Shown here piece by piece: positions 8,137 through 17,188 of a stretch of DNA of 64,000 bases (the first letter of the stretch is position 1; the number at the start of each line of letters is the position of its first letter). The stretch is taken from the NCBI GenBank assembly GCA_035513345.1, contig DATKCF010000152.1, forward strand, positions 1-64,000, read 5' to 3'. This DNA is from DATKCF01 sp035513345 (lineage in GTDB: Bacteria > Gemmatimonadota > Gemmatimonadetes > Longimicrobiales > RSA9). The translations under genes were made by a program, and so were the position numbers. Below the pieces are notes generated by a model, which was not told the origin of the DNA, searched no databases, and worked only from the letters and a program-made list of their open reading frames with translations.

Positions 8137-10539
8137 ATGGCGAAGAACGCGCCCGCTGGCCTGCCCGATTCGCTGCCCATTATGCCGCTGCGCAGTACAG
8201 CCGTCTTTCCGCTCGGCGTTGCGGCGGTTCAGGTGGGCGACGCGGCGGTCCTCGAAATGCTCGCCGCGAACCCCGAGCCAGGCCTGCTCGTTGCGGCTGT
8301 CATCGCGCCCGGCGGACCCGACGATCCTGTCGATCCCGAGTCACTGAAGAAGGTCGCGATCATGGCGAGGGTCTCCGACCGGCTCAACCTGCCGGGCGGC
8401 AGCGTGCAGGCCACGCTGCAGGGCATACAGCGGATCCGGATCCGGTCCGTCAGTCGCAGTGACGGCCATCTGGTCGCGGGCATCGCCGCTACGCGCGACC
8501 GCCCGATCCGCGATGAGGACGCGTCCGCACTCATCGCTCGCATCCTCAACGCGCTCGAAGGACTGTCCGGCCACGTCGAACGCATTTCGGCCGAAGTGCC
8601 GCGCATCCTGCGCATGAATCTCGGCGATGCCGGCCGCTTCGTCGATCTCGTCGCGGTACTCTCCAACTTCAGTGTCGCGAGCAAGGACCACGTCATCCAG
8701 GCGCTGTCGATCCGCGGCCGGCTCGGGTTCGCGGTGTCCGAGCTGGAAGGCCAGCTCGCCCACGTTCGACGGATGTCGGGCGACAATGCAGCCGCTGACT
8801 CCGCGGCCGCCGCCGATGCACCGGGCCGCGGCGCCGAGTTGCGTCGCCGCATCAAGCTGCTCCAGGCCGAGCTGGGTGATGTCGATCCGGTCGAAGCCGA
8901 AGTCGTCAGCCTGCTGCGTCGCGTCGACTCGGCCGCCATGCCGGCGGCCGCGGCCTCGAAAGCACGCGCCGAGATCGAACGGCTTCGCCATGCCGGCCAT
9001 GACTCGGGCGCCATCCGCACGTATGTCGACTGGCTGCTGTCGATGCCATGGCGACGAACCGCATCCGAAGGACCCGCGCGCATCGATCTCGCGAAAGTCG
9101 CGACTGGCCTCGATGAGGAACTGCTCGGCCTCGACGAAGCCAAGAACCGGATCCTCGATCACCTTGCCGTCGCTCGACTGCGAAAGTCGCTCGGCGGACC
9201 CGTACCGTGCATTGTCGGACCGCCCGACACGGGCAAGGCCGCTCTCGTCGCGGCGCTCGCCCGCTGCCTCGGCCGGCCGCTCGTCCGGCTCGACGTGCGT
9301 GGCCGCTCCGCAGGCGACCTGCTCGGCGTCCGCCGAACGCGAGCCGATGCGCAGCCCGGCCGACTGGCCGCGCTGCTCCGCGACGCGAAGGTCGCCGATC
9401 CCGTCATCCTGCTCGGTGACCTCCAGGAACTCGGATCGGCGAAAGGCGAGGACACCGCCGAAGCACTCGAGGAAATCCTCACGAGTGAACCAAGGCGGCT
9501 CATGGATCGGTATCTCGAAGTGCCGTTCGAACTCGGCGATGCGCTCTTCGTCGCCATCGCGCAGGACCTGCAGAAAGTGCCTCGCGGCGTGCGCGAACAG
9601 CTCATCGAGATCCGCATCGCCGGCTACACACCGGAGGAGAAAGTCGACATCGCAAAATCCCGGCTGCTGCCGAAGATGACGCGCGAGCACGGACTCAAGC
9701 CGGGACACGTCGCTTTTCCTGAACCCGGTCTCTATCACATCGCGTACGGCTACGCCCGTGATGCCGGGATCGGCACGTTCCAGCGCGCGGTCGAAACTCT
9801 GCTGCGCACGCGCGCGCGGGCCAGGGCCGAAGGCGACGCGTCGAAGTGGACGTTCGATGCCGAACGTATCGAGAACGTGCTCGGCGTGCCGCGCTTCGTG
9901 GCAACGACCGCCGAGAGCGCACCCGAAGTCGGCGTCGTGACCGGCCTCGCCTGGACCGCGTCAGGCGGCGAACTGATGTTCATTGAAGCACTGCGCATGC
10001 CCGGCAGTGGCCGCCTCATCATCACCGGCATGCTCGGTGACGCAATGCGCGAGTCCGTCAACGCCGCCTACTCGTACGTCCGCAGCCGCGGCCCGACTCT
10101 GGGCATCACGGAAGACGATTTCCGCGACTCGGACGTGCACGTGCATTTCCCCGTCGGCGCGATCCCCAAGGACGGACCGTCCGCCGGTGTCGCTGTCACG
10201 CTCGCGATTGCGTCATCGCTCTCGAACCGCGCAGTACGCCACGACATGGCAATGTCGGGCGAGGTCACGCTGCGCGGCCGCGTTCTCGAAGTGGGCGGCA
10301 TCAAGGAGAAGGTGCTCGCGGCCCATCGCGCGGACATCCGCCGCGTCATCCTGCCTTCCGGCAACGAGAAGGACCTGCGCGATGTGCCCGAACGCGTCCG
10401 TGCAGGTATCGCGTTCCATCTCGTCGACCGCATGGACGATGTCATGAAGCTCGCACTGCTCGGCGGGACGACAGCGGCCGTGCGGCTGCGGTCTGACGCG
10501 GCGCGTGAGCCACGCGTCGCGCGCCGCGGCAAGACCTGA
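8137..10539 (+). CDS. Lon (S16) protease homologue with degenerate AAA+ site
   Basis: An 800-residue protein with full LonA layout: LON substrate-binding domain (about 1-200), helical linker with YVDWLLSMPW, AAA+ module (about 330-590) and S16 protease domain (about 600-780). The protease dyad is intact: Ser682 in PKDGPSAG and Lys723 in GGIKEK. The ATPase site is not. Walker A reads GPPDTGKA (361-368, Thr/Ser to Ala). Walker B reads VILLGDLQ (DE lost, Gly427-Asp428). The sensor-1 Asn position is Gln476, the arginine finger position is Gln488, and the sensor-2 Arg is Gly546. ATP hydrolysis is therefore unlikely. It may be an ATP-independent or adaptor-type protease. The ATG follows GGAGG by 10 nt. 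Confidence 0.93.
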   Translation: MAKNAPAGLPDSLPIMPLRSTAVFPLGVAAVQVGDAAVLEMLAANPEPGLLVAAVIAPGGPDDPVDPESLKKVAIMARVSDRLNLPGGSVQATLQGIQRIRIRSVSRSDGHLVAGIAATRDRPIRDEDASALIARILNALEGLSGHVERISAEVPRILRMNLGDAGRFVDLVAVLSNFSVASKDHVIQALSIRGRLGFAVSELEGQLAHVRRMSGDNAAADSAAAADAPGRGAELRRRIKLLQAELGDVDPVEAEVVSLLRRVDSAAMPAAAASKARAEIERLRHAGHDSGAIRTYVDWLLSMPWRRTASEGPARIDLAKVATGLDEELLGLDEAKNRILDHLAVARLRKSLGGPVPCIVGPPDTGKAALVAALARCLGRPLVRLDVRGRSAGDLLGVRRTRADAQPGRLAALLRDAKVADPVILLGDLQELGSAKGEDTAEALEEILTSEPRRLMDRYLEVPFELGDALFVAIAQDLQKVPRGVREQLIEIRIAGYTPEEKVDIAKSRLLPKMTREHGLKPGHVAFPEPGLYHIAYGYARDAGIGTFQRAVETLLRTRARARAEGDASKWTFDAERIENVLGVPRFVATTAESAPEVGVVTGLAWTASGGELMFIEALRMPGSGRLIITGMLGDAMRESVNAAYSYVRSRGPTLGITEDDFRDSDVHVHFPVGAIPKDGPSAGVAVTLAIASSLSNRAVRHDMAMSGEVTLRGRVLEVGGIKEKVLAAHRADIRRVILPSGNEKDLRDVPERVRAGIAFHLVDRMDDVMKLALLGGTTAAVRLRSDAAREPRVARRGKT

Positions 10540-10589
10540 TAACCGCTGATCGGGCTCCGCTCGATCGTGTGCCGCCGGATCGCGTCAGC

Positions 10590-11891
10590 TCAGGTCACCG
10601 GCTCCATGTGTATCGAGTGATCCACTGGCCGCGGCACCAGGTCCTCGCCTTCAGACCGTGCAATGACAGCCGCCGCGGTCAGGTCACCAGTGACGTTGAC
10701 CGCGGTCCGGATCATGTCGAGAATACGGTCGACGCCGAGGATCAGCGCGATGCCGGCCTGCGTGTGGGCGGCGAGGCCGACGGACTGGAGCACGAGGATG
10801 AGCGTGACGATGCCGGCGCTGGGCACGCCGGCGGCGCCGATGCTGGCAAGTGTCGCCGTCATCACGATCACGAGCTGGTCGCCGATCGTCATGGGCACGC
10901 CGTAGATCTGCGCGATGAACATGACGGCCACGGCCTGATACAGGGCGGTGCCGTCCATGTTGACGGTCGCACCGATGGGCAGCACGAAGGAGGAGACTTC
11001 CTTCGAGATGCCGACTTTCTCCTGCGCAACTTCCATTGTGACCGGCAGCGTGGCGCTCGAGCTGGAAGTCGAGAACGCGACGAGTGGCGCTTCAGCGATA
11101 CTCTTGTAGAAGGCGAGCGGCTTCAGTTTCGCGAAGGTCCGTAGAACCATCGCGTAGGTGCCGAAGACGTGGAGCATGAGGCCGCCGACAACGACCAGCG
11201 AATAGACGAGCAATGACTGGAGCAGGTCCATGCCGAACTGGGCGACGATCGCACCCACGAGTGCGAAGACGGCGTAGGGCGCGAGCCGCATGATCCAGTC
11301 GATGATGACCATCACGGTATCGTTGACGGCGTTGAAGAAGCCGAGGATGTGGTCGCGGCTTTCCTTGCCGATGAGTGTGACCGCGGCGCCGAAGATGATG
11401 CTGAAGATGATGAGCGGCAGCAGATCGCCGGCCGCGGCGGCGGCAAAGACGTTGTTGGGCACGAGCCGTTCGATGGTCTGTCTGACGGTCGGCCGTTCGG
11501 AGGCGAGGTCGACGCGCACTGCGGCTTCCGCGGCGGAGCGTGAGGACAGGGACTCGCGCGTGGCCTCGTCGATTCGCGATCCGGGCTGCACGACGTTGGA
11601 GACCACCAGGCCGATGGTGACTGCAACGGCGGTCGTGAGCATGTAGTACGTCACGGTCTTGCCGCCAAGCCGGCCGAGCTTGCGGATATCGCCGAGCGAA
11701 GCAGTGCCGATGATGATGCTGGCGACGACGAGCGGCACCACGATCATCATGATGAGTCGGATGAAGATCGTGCCGATCGGCTCGATGGCGCTGAGCGTTG
11801 TCTGGAGCCAGGTGATCTGGCCGAAATTGGCGATCAGGCCGACAGCCACGCCAGCCGCGAGTCCGATCAGGATCTTCTGCCAGAGCTGCAT
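10590..11891 (-). CDS. Dicarboxylate/amino acid:cation symporter (DAACS, SLC1-like)
   Basis: A 433-residue inner-membrane symporter of the GltP/DctA family, moving glutamate, aspartate or C4-dicarboxylates with H+ or Na+. It has about eight membrane segments and two re-entrant hairpins. Family marks are AFSTSSSSATLPVTM (the serine-rich HP1 tip), LPIGATVNMDGTALYQAV (the TM7 NMDGT motif) and IGAAGVPSAGIVTL (HP2). An unusually long periplasmic insertion (about residues 110-165) precedes HP1. The ATG has GGAG upstream. It is a single gene, convergent with the Lon homologue. The exact substrate is not determinable. Confidence 0.92.
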   Translation of the reverse strand: MQLWQKILIGLAAGVAVGLIANFGQITWLQTTLSAIEPIGTIFIRLIMMIVVPLVVASIIIGTASLGDIRKLGRLGGKTVTYYMLTTAVAVTIGLVVSNVVQPGSRIDEATRESLSSRSAAEAAVRVDLASERPTVRQTIERLVPNNVFAAAAAGDLLPLIIFSIIFGAAVTLIGKESRDHILGFFNAVNDTVMVIIDWIMRLAPYAVFALVGAIVAQFGMDLLQSLLVYSLVVVGGLMLHVFGTYAMVLRTFAKLKPLAFYKSIAEAPLVAFSTSSSSATLPVTMEVAQEKVGISKEVSSFVLPIGATVNMDGTALYQAVAVMFIAQIYGVPMTIGDQLVIVMTATLASIGAAGVPSAGIVTLILVLQSVGLAAHTQAGIALILGVDRILDMIRTAVNVTGDLTAAAVIARSEGEDLVPRPVDHSIHMEPVT

Positions 11892-12140
11892 GAGCCGACT
11901 CCGTCGAGTTCGGGGCTGTCCGTTGCCGCGCCGTCGGCGCGGGGCCGGCCGAATGTAGACCGCCTCTGGGGCCCGTGCAATCGCCGGCGAGTGTGTCGGT
12001 GAAACCGCACGTGGTGTGACAGCCGTCTCTGTGACCGAGGGCCTCGATGCCGGTCGCCTGGCGTGCTACCTTGGTGCGGCACCGACCCGAGGGATCGCAC
12101 GACCACCGGAACGACGGACGCGGCATTGGACCCCGTTCTC

Positions 12141-13694
12141 ATGCAGGTACTGTTGACCGTGCTGTTCGGCGCGATCGCAGGCGGCACGACCAACGCGATC
12201 GCGGTGTGGATGCTGTTCCATCCGTACGAAGCGCCGCGCATCTTCGGTTGGCAGCTCCGTCTGTTCCAGGGCGCGATCCCGAAGAACAAGGGTCGTCTGG
12301 CGTCGACGATGGGCCGTACGGTCGGCAACAAGCTTCTTACGTCGGAGGACCTGGCCCGAACGGTAGCCGAGCCCGGCTTTCGCGAAGCATTCGAGGACAA
12401 GCTCTCCGAGTTCGTGCAGTCCCTCTTCGACAAGCCGATCGGCTCGGTATCGGAGATGTTTCCGCCGGAGGTCGTTGCGGAGCTGCGTGCGATTCTGGAG
12501 GATGTCGCGGCGAAGCAGGTGGATCGACTTGCCGAGTATATCGGCGGCGACGACTTCCACGTGACGGCGAGGCGTTGGGCAGAGCGACTTGCCGAGGAGG
12601 TACGCGACCGTCCGCTCGCGCAGGTGCTCACACCGGAGCGGGAGAACGCGCTCGCCGATGCGGCCGAGCGGTGGATCGCGGAAGCTGTCGAGAGCCAGGG
12701 ACTCGAGGACGCGCTGACCGACTACGTCGACCGTGGCGCGCAGCGCGTTCTCGTGCCGGGCCGCGCGTTTCAGGACATGCTTCCGGTCGGCCTGGTTGCG
12801 ACTGTCGAGCGAGCGATCTCGGGCTATCTGCCGATCGCGCTCGAGCGGCTCGCCGGCCTGCTCGACGACCCGGCTGCCAGGCGCCGGGTCAAGGTCATTC
12901 TGCACGAGCTGCTCGACCGCTTCATGAGCGACCTGAAGTTCCACCAGCGCCTCGTCGCCGCCTTCATCATCACGCCGGAAACCGTCGACAAGGTCCTGAA
13001 GGCCGTCGAGGACGAGGGCGCAGCGAAGATCGCCGAACTGCTGTCGGACCCGACTGTGCGAGACGCGATGGCACGCGGCGTGAACAACGCCATCGTCGAG
13101 TTCCTCGAGAAGCCGGTCGTATCCGTGCTCGGCGGGCCGCAGGACCCGAGCGTCGTCGATGCGAAGCAGACAGTCACGTCGTGGGCGCTGTCGGTCGCCC
13201 GCGACGAGCAGACGCGCACGTTCCTGGTCGACAAGCTGCGATTGACACTCGCGGCGGCCGAGCGCCGGACCTGGGGCGACATCTTCCGCCACGTGCCGCC
13301 GGAGAAGGGCGCGGACGCGATCGTCAGCGCACTGCGCAGCGAGCGCGCCCGCGAGTTCTACGGCGAAGCAGCGGACCGCCTGATCGATCTCATCCTGAAC
13401 CGGCGCATTGGCCGGCTCGGCGACCGGCTGACGCCGGACGCGCCACAACGTTTCGAAAAAGCGATCGTCGCCCCGTTCTGGGCGTGGATCCAGGAACAGG
13501 TCCCGTCGATCGCTCAGCGCATCGACATTGCCGGCCGTGTCGAGCAGAAGATTCTCGAGTTCCCGACCGAGCAGGTCGAGCAGCTCATCAAGGGCGTGAC
13601 CGAGCGGGAACTGAAACTGATAGTGCGGCTGGGCTACGTGCTTGGCGCAATGATCGGCCTGGTCTCGGCCGGGATCGCGATCATGTTCGGCTGA
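12141..13694 (+). CDS. DUF445 family membrane-anchored protein
   Basis: A 517-residue protein with one membrane helix at each end and a long alpha-helical middle, the DUF445 pattern. The N-terminal helix is followed by GGTTNAIAVWMLFHPYEAP and GAIPKNKGRLASTMG, both typical. The C-terminal helix is LGAMIGLVSAGIAIMFG. Family role is unknown; it is often linked to the envelope. I prefer the ATG at 12141, but a TTG at 12126 or the GTG at 12063 remain open. Its last 14 bases overlap the convergent thioesterase gene. Confidence 0.88.
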   Translation: MQVLLTVLFGAIAGGTTNAIAVWMLFHPYEAPRIFGWQLRLFQGAIPKNKGRLASTMGRTVGNKLLTSEDLARTVAEPGFREAFEDKLSEFVQSLFDKPIGSVSEMFPPEVVAELRAILEDVAAKQVDRLAEYIGGDDFHVTARRWAERLAEEVRDRPLAQVLTPERENALADAAERWIAEAVESQGLEDALTDYVDRGAQRVLVPGRAFQDMLPVGLVATVERAISGYLPIALERLAGLLDDPAARRRVKVILHELLDRFMSDLKFHQRLVAAFIITPETVDKVLKAVEDEGAAKIAELLSDPTVRDAMARGVNNAIVEFLEKPVVSVLGGPQDPSVVDAKQTVTSWALSVARDEQTRTFLVDKLRLTLAAAERRTWGDIFRHVPPEKGADAIVSALRSERAREFYGEAADRLIDLILNRRIGRLGDRLTPDAPQRFEKAIVAPFWAWIQEQVPSIAQRIDIAGRVEQKILEFPTEQVEQLIKGVTERELKLIVRLGYVLGAMIGLVSAGIAIMFG

Positions 13695-14133
13695 GCGACT
13701 CGCCTTCGAACGCTTCGATGCGCGACCGCACATCGGCCGGCACTTCCTTCGACTCGCCCGTCGCGTAGTCGTACATCACCTGTACGGTCCGGCCGCTCGC
13801 CTTCCGCTCGCCATCGACGGATCCGATCTCGAACTCCATCTCGAATGACTTCGTCCCGATCCGGCTGACTCGAACGCCCACACGCAGCCGGGACGGGTAC
13901 TCGATGCGGCCGTGGAATCGGACCGTGACTTCCGCCATGACGTAGTCGATGCCGTCCAGGTTGTCCCGGCCTGCAACTTCCCGCCAGTACGCCGCGCGCG
14001 CTTCCTCCAGGTAGATCAGAGGCAGCGTATGGTGCGCGTGACCCATTGCGTCGAGATCGTGGAACCGCACGTCGACCTCACGCGTGAACCGCGGCGCGGC
14101 CGACTCGGCCGGCTCACTCTGCTCAGGCCGCAT
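13681..14133 (-). CDS. Acyl-CoA thioesterase, 4HBT hotdog fold
   Basis: A 150-residue single-hotdog thioesterase hydrolysing acyl-CoA to free acid and CoA. The 4-hydroxybenzoyl-CoA thioesterase signature is clear: VRFHDLDAMGHAHHTLPLIYLEEAR with the catalytic Asp in DLDAMGH, then VRFHGRIEYPSRLRVGVRV and an FEMEFEIG strand. The usual Asn of the hotdog helix (GHVNN) is replaced by HAHHT. The ATG at 14133 lies within the last codons of the upstream 75-residue membrane protein gene, suggesting coupling. Confidence 0.88.
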   Translation of the reverse strand: MRPEQSEPAESAAPRFTREVDVRFHDLDAMGHAHHTLPLIYLEEARAAYWREVAGRDNLDGIDYVMAEVTVRFHGRIEYPSRLRVGVRVSRIGTKSFEMEFEIGSVDGERKASGRTVQVMYDYATGESKEVPADVRSRIEAFEGESLSRT

Positions 14134-14350
14134 CCGCGCTCGCCACGAGACGTGTGATGCCGCCGGCAACAATCGCGAGCAATGCGACGAGGATCAGCCA
14201 CGTGCCGGGCCGGAACAGCGCAGCGATCGGGATCCCCGCAATCGTGATGACCATCCCGATCACGAGCAGGAGCAGGCCGGCCGGCAGCAGGATGGCCAGC
14301 CTGGCGGCCAGCGGCGCTGGTCCCGGCTGGGCTTCGGATCCGGTCGGCAT
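14123..14350 (-). CDS. Small membrane protein, 75 residues, unknown function
   Basis: Two predicted membrane helices (about residues 17-38 and 45-65: LAILLPAGLLLLVIGMVI and TWLILVALLAIVAGGI) after a Pro/Ala-rich N-terminus. No family recognised. The gene is short, but its start sits 21 bp after the small gene above it and its end overlaps the thioesterase start by 11 bp, so it looks like a real member of a three-gene unit. Confidence 0.6.
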   Translation of the reverse strand: MPTGSEAQPGPAPLAARLAILLPAGLLLLVIGMVITIAGIPIAALFRPGTWLILVALLAIVAGGITRLVASADAA

Positions 14351-14371
14351 CGCGGGTGGGGCCGGGGCCTC

Positions 14372-14539
14372 TTAGTGCTTGCGCGGACGCAGCCAGTCCA
14401 GATGGCGGGTCGGCAGCCTGCGGGCGCGGCCCTGGCTGACCACGCGATCCTCGCGGCCCGGCATACCCGGCATCCCGAGGCCTACGTAGATCCCGACTCC
14501 GAGCGCCGCGACCAGTGACAGAATGATGAGGAACGACAT
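14372..14539 (-). CDS. Very small membrane protein, 55 residues
   Basis: An ATG preceded by GGAG at a good distance opens a 55-residue frame. One N-terminal membrane helix (SFLIILSLVAALGVGIYVGL) is followed by MPGMPGRED and a basic tail (RLPTRHLDWLRPRKH), a positive-inside anchor. No family recognised. The composition and the operon-like spacing to the 75-residue membrane protein (21 bp) support it as real; function unknown. The 124 bp between it and the ABC permease end hold nothing I can identify. Confidence 0.55.
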   Translation of the reverse strand: MSFLIILSLVAALGVGIYVGLGMPGMPGREDRVVSQGRARRLPTRHLDWLRPRKH

Positions 14540-14663
14540 CGGTACTCCGCTGGTTCGGTGGCAACTTTCGCGTTTCGAGAATGGTGTTTACACGGCCGCC
14601 TGCTCCGTGTGCCGTTCGCCGCGGAATCCGGATTCGACCGTGGTGGCCGGACACTGCCGGGGA

Positions 14664-16415
14664 TCAGGCCTCGACGGCTTCGATTCGCCGTACGGCGACG
14701 CGCAGCGAGATGGTGGCCAGCGCGATCGAGATGGCCAGTGCCGCGCCCAGGCCGATGACCGCGCTGATGATCTCGCTCAAACCGACGCTCGCACCGTGCA
14801 GTTGCGTCTGGAGCAACGCGTAGACCGGCCACGCTTCCAGCACGATGACCACCGTGATGAACACGGTCGAGGCCATCATGAACAGCAGGCCACCGAAGCT
14901 GGTCGGCACGTCGGCGGCATTCTCCGAATTGAACTTCGGATACACGGCACCGAACCCGAGCGCCATGGCGGTGATCGTGAACGTCATTACGACGATGGTC
15001 CCGACGCTGAGCATGGCCATGAACCCGCTCACCCGCAGGATCATGTTCGTGCCGGCGGTGATCGCGACGGCCAGCACGAGCAGCGGGATGACGCCGACCC
15101 AGAACTTGCTCCACACGAGGGATCGCATGTGCAGCGGCGAGGACCGCAGCAACCAGAGCGACTGGCCCTCCAGACTGATGGCCGGGAACACGAGGCGAGC
15201 CGCGATTGCGGCCAGAACGAAGCCGGCGAGTCCCGTATTCAGGAACACAACCACATTCGTCAGCAGGAATCCGACATCCTCGCCGGAGAAGATCGGCAGG
15301 ACCTTGATGTTGTACACGTAGACGATGACGAGCACGGCGAGCAGTACGAGCTGTGACCACTGGGTCGTATCGCGGAAGAAGTTGCGGATGTCCTTGACGA
15401 CCATGCTGCGCGCCGCCACGGGCAGTCGCGCCAGCAATCGCTCGGCAGGGAACCGCGACTTGCCGCTCGTGCTTCTCTCCGCTCCTTCATGCGCGCGGCT
15501 CAGGCCGGACAGGAACAGCCGGTCGTGCAGCCACGCACCGCCGATGATCAGAACCGCGGCTGTACTCGCGAGCAGCAGGAGCGGGAACATGTCGCCACCG
15601 TGCGTGATGCCCAGTGGCGTGAGGATGGCCTGCGCCGCCCATTCGCTCGGCAACCAGATCGATTGCGGCGTCTGCAGCGATGCAATGAAATCGACCAGGT
15701 CGCGGAACCCCTCGGGCCGGGCGAGCTGTTCCGGCCGCATGAGCCGGAACACGGCAATGAACGCGGCCGCACCGAGCAGTGCGACAAGGGCAAGAATGTC
15801 GCGCGCGCGGCGAGCCGGAAACACATTGACCAGAACCTGCGTGGTCGCGGTCCCGATCGCCGCCGGAATCGCGAGGAAACAGACAACGGCCGCCAGCGTG
15901 AGCGCCACCCACACCGGCCCGCCGCCGAAAACGGCGCCGTACGCGCTCAGGACGGGCACGAGCATCAGTACGATCATCCACGACGAGTGCGTGAACGTCT
16001 CGAGCAGTCTGGCGCCATAGACGCGCAGCCCATCGATCGGCGCGGCCGCAAGCAGTTCGAGGTCCTTCGCAAGGAAGAACGATGACAGTGCCGTGATGAT
16101 GTTCGAGAGCAGCAGGATCGGCAGAAACGCGAGCAACAGCGTGGACAACAGCTTGAGCGCGAGCACGTCGCCGAATCCGGGTGTTCCCTGGAAGTGCGAC
16201 AGTACGCGGTACATCACGCCGAACAGTGCGACCCAGAACAGCAACCCGACCGCGCCCAGGATGACACCCCTGGCCACGCTGCCGCTTTCGGTCAGCCGTC
16301 GTCGGGCCATCCGCCATTTCGGTCCGATCAGCAGGCGAACACCCGGCTCGCGGGAGCCCTCGCCGGCGACCTTCGGCACTGCCGTCCGTGGCAGGCTCGT
16401 TTCCATCGTCGCCAT
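14664..16415 (-). CDS. ABC transporter permease, ABC-2-like
   Basis: A 583-residue integral membrane protein with around a dozen hydrophobic helices and no ATPase motif. After a cytoplasmic N-terminus containing RMARRRLTESG, paired helices alternate with loops such as KDLELLAAAPIDG; a similar SLEGQSLWLLRSSPLH segment recurs in the second half. These two segments, with a helix block after each, look like an internal duplication. It directly follows the ATPase gene (2 bp spacing), so the pair probably forms one exporter. Substrate unknown. The ATG at 16406 is an alternative start. Confidence 0.82.
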   Translation of the reverse strand: MATMETSLPRTAVPKVAGEGSREPGVRLLIGPKWRMARRRLTESGSVARGVILGAVGLLFWVALFGVMYRVLSHFQGTPGFGDVLALKLLSTLLLAFLPILLLSNIITALSSFFLAKDLELLAAAPIDGLRVYGARLLETFTHSSWMIVLMLVPVLSAYGAVFGGGPVWVALTLAAVVCFLAIPAAIGTATTQVLVNVFPARRARDILALVALLGAAAFIAVFRLMRPEQLARPEGFRDLVDFIASLQTPQSIWLPSEWAAQAILTPLGITHGGDMFPLLLLASTAAVLIIGGAWLHDRLFLSGLSRAHEGAERSTSGKSRFPAERLLARLPVAARSMVVKDIRNFFRDTTQWSQLVLLAVLVIVYVYNIKVLPIFSGEDVGFLLTNVVVFLNTGLAGFVLAAIAARLVFPAISLEGQSLWLLRSSPLHMRSLVWSKFWVGVIPLLVLAVAITAGTNMILRVSGFMAMLSVGTIVVMTFTITAMALGFGAVYPKFNSENAADVPTSFGGLLFMMASTVFITVVIVLEAWPVYALLQTQLHGASVGLSEIISAVIGLGAALAISIALATISLRVAVRRIEAVEA

Positions 16416-16417
16416 GC

Positions 16418-17188
16418 TCAGAAGCCTGCGGGCTCGCGCAGCAACGCGACCAGCTCGCGGGCTTCTTCCGTGCCCGTCAGCTTGAGGAACACCTCCTCGA
16501 GGCCAGCGGCTCCGGCTGCCGAGGCGTTCCTCAGTTCATCCATCGTGCCGACCGCCTGGATCCTGCCCTGGGCGAGGATCGCAATGCGGTCGCACAGCAC
16601 TTCGGCAACTTCCAGCGTGTGCGTCGAAAGGAAGACGGTGCCGCCGCGGTCGACGAACTCGCGTAGCATGTTCTTCATCAGCCGGGCCGAGCGCGGATCG
16701 AGCCCGACCATCGGTTCGTCGACCACGATCAGGTCCGGCGAGTGAACGAGTGCGGACGAGATCAACAGTTTCTGGCGCATGCCGTGGCTGTAGTTCTCGA
16801 CCAGCGAGTTCTTCCATTCGGTCAGGTCGAACAGGTCGAGCAGCTCGTCGATACGCCGCTCCATCACAGGCCCTTCCCTCCCCCACAACCCGCAGACGAA
16901 CCGCAGGTACTCGGCCCCCGTCAGCTTCTCGTACAGCGCCGGCCGGTCGGGGATGTAGCCGATGTGGCGTTTCGCGCCGATCGGGTCCTTCAGCAGGTCC
17001 ACACCCGCGATCCGGACGGTGCCGGACGTCGGCCGCAGAACACCGGTAACCATGCGGATCGTCGTCGTCTTCCCCGCTCCATTCGGGCCCAGAAACCCGA
17101 ACAGCTCGCCCCGCCGGACGTGAAGGTCCAGCGGGTGCAGCGCGGTGAAGCTGCCATACCGCTTCGTCACTTGTTCGATCTGGATCAT
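16418..17188 (-). CDS. ABC transporter ATP-binding protein
   Basis: A 256-residue ATPase. Walker A is GPNGAGKTTT, the signature is YSHGMRQK rather than LSGGQ, Walker B is LIVVDEP with the D-loop VGLDPRS, and the switch His is in FLSTHTLE. The layout follows the CcmA/NatA exporters that pair with ABC-2 permeases. Start is the ATG at 17188, which overlaps the stop of the transglutaminase gene (ATGA). Although the frame stays open far upstream, that part is antisense to nothing conserved and is an off-frame reading of the transglutaminase gene. Confidence 0.92.
   Translation of the reverse strand: MIQIEQVTKRYGSFTALHPLDLHVRRGELFGFLGPNGAGKTTTIRMVTGVLRPTSGTVRIAGVDLLKDPIGAKRHIGYIPDRPALYEKLTGAEYLRFVCGLWGREGPVMERRIDELLDLFDLTEWKNSLVENYSHGMRQKLLISSALVHSPDLIVVDEPMVGLDPRSARLMKNMLREFVDRGGTVFLSTHTLEVAEVLCDRIAILAQGRIQAVGTMDELRNASAAGAAGLEEVFLKLTGTEEARELVALLREPAGF

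Noticed and set aside
12066..13733. A 555-codon frame opposite the DUF445 gene
   Set aside because: Antisense artefact of high third-position GC; no recognisable domain.
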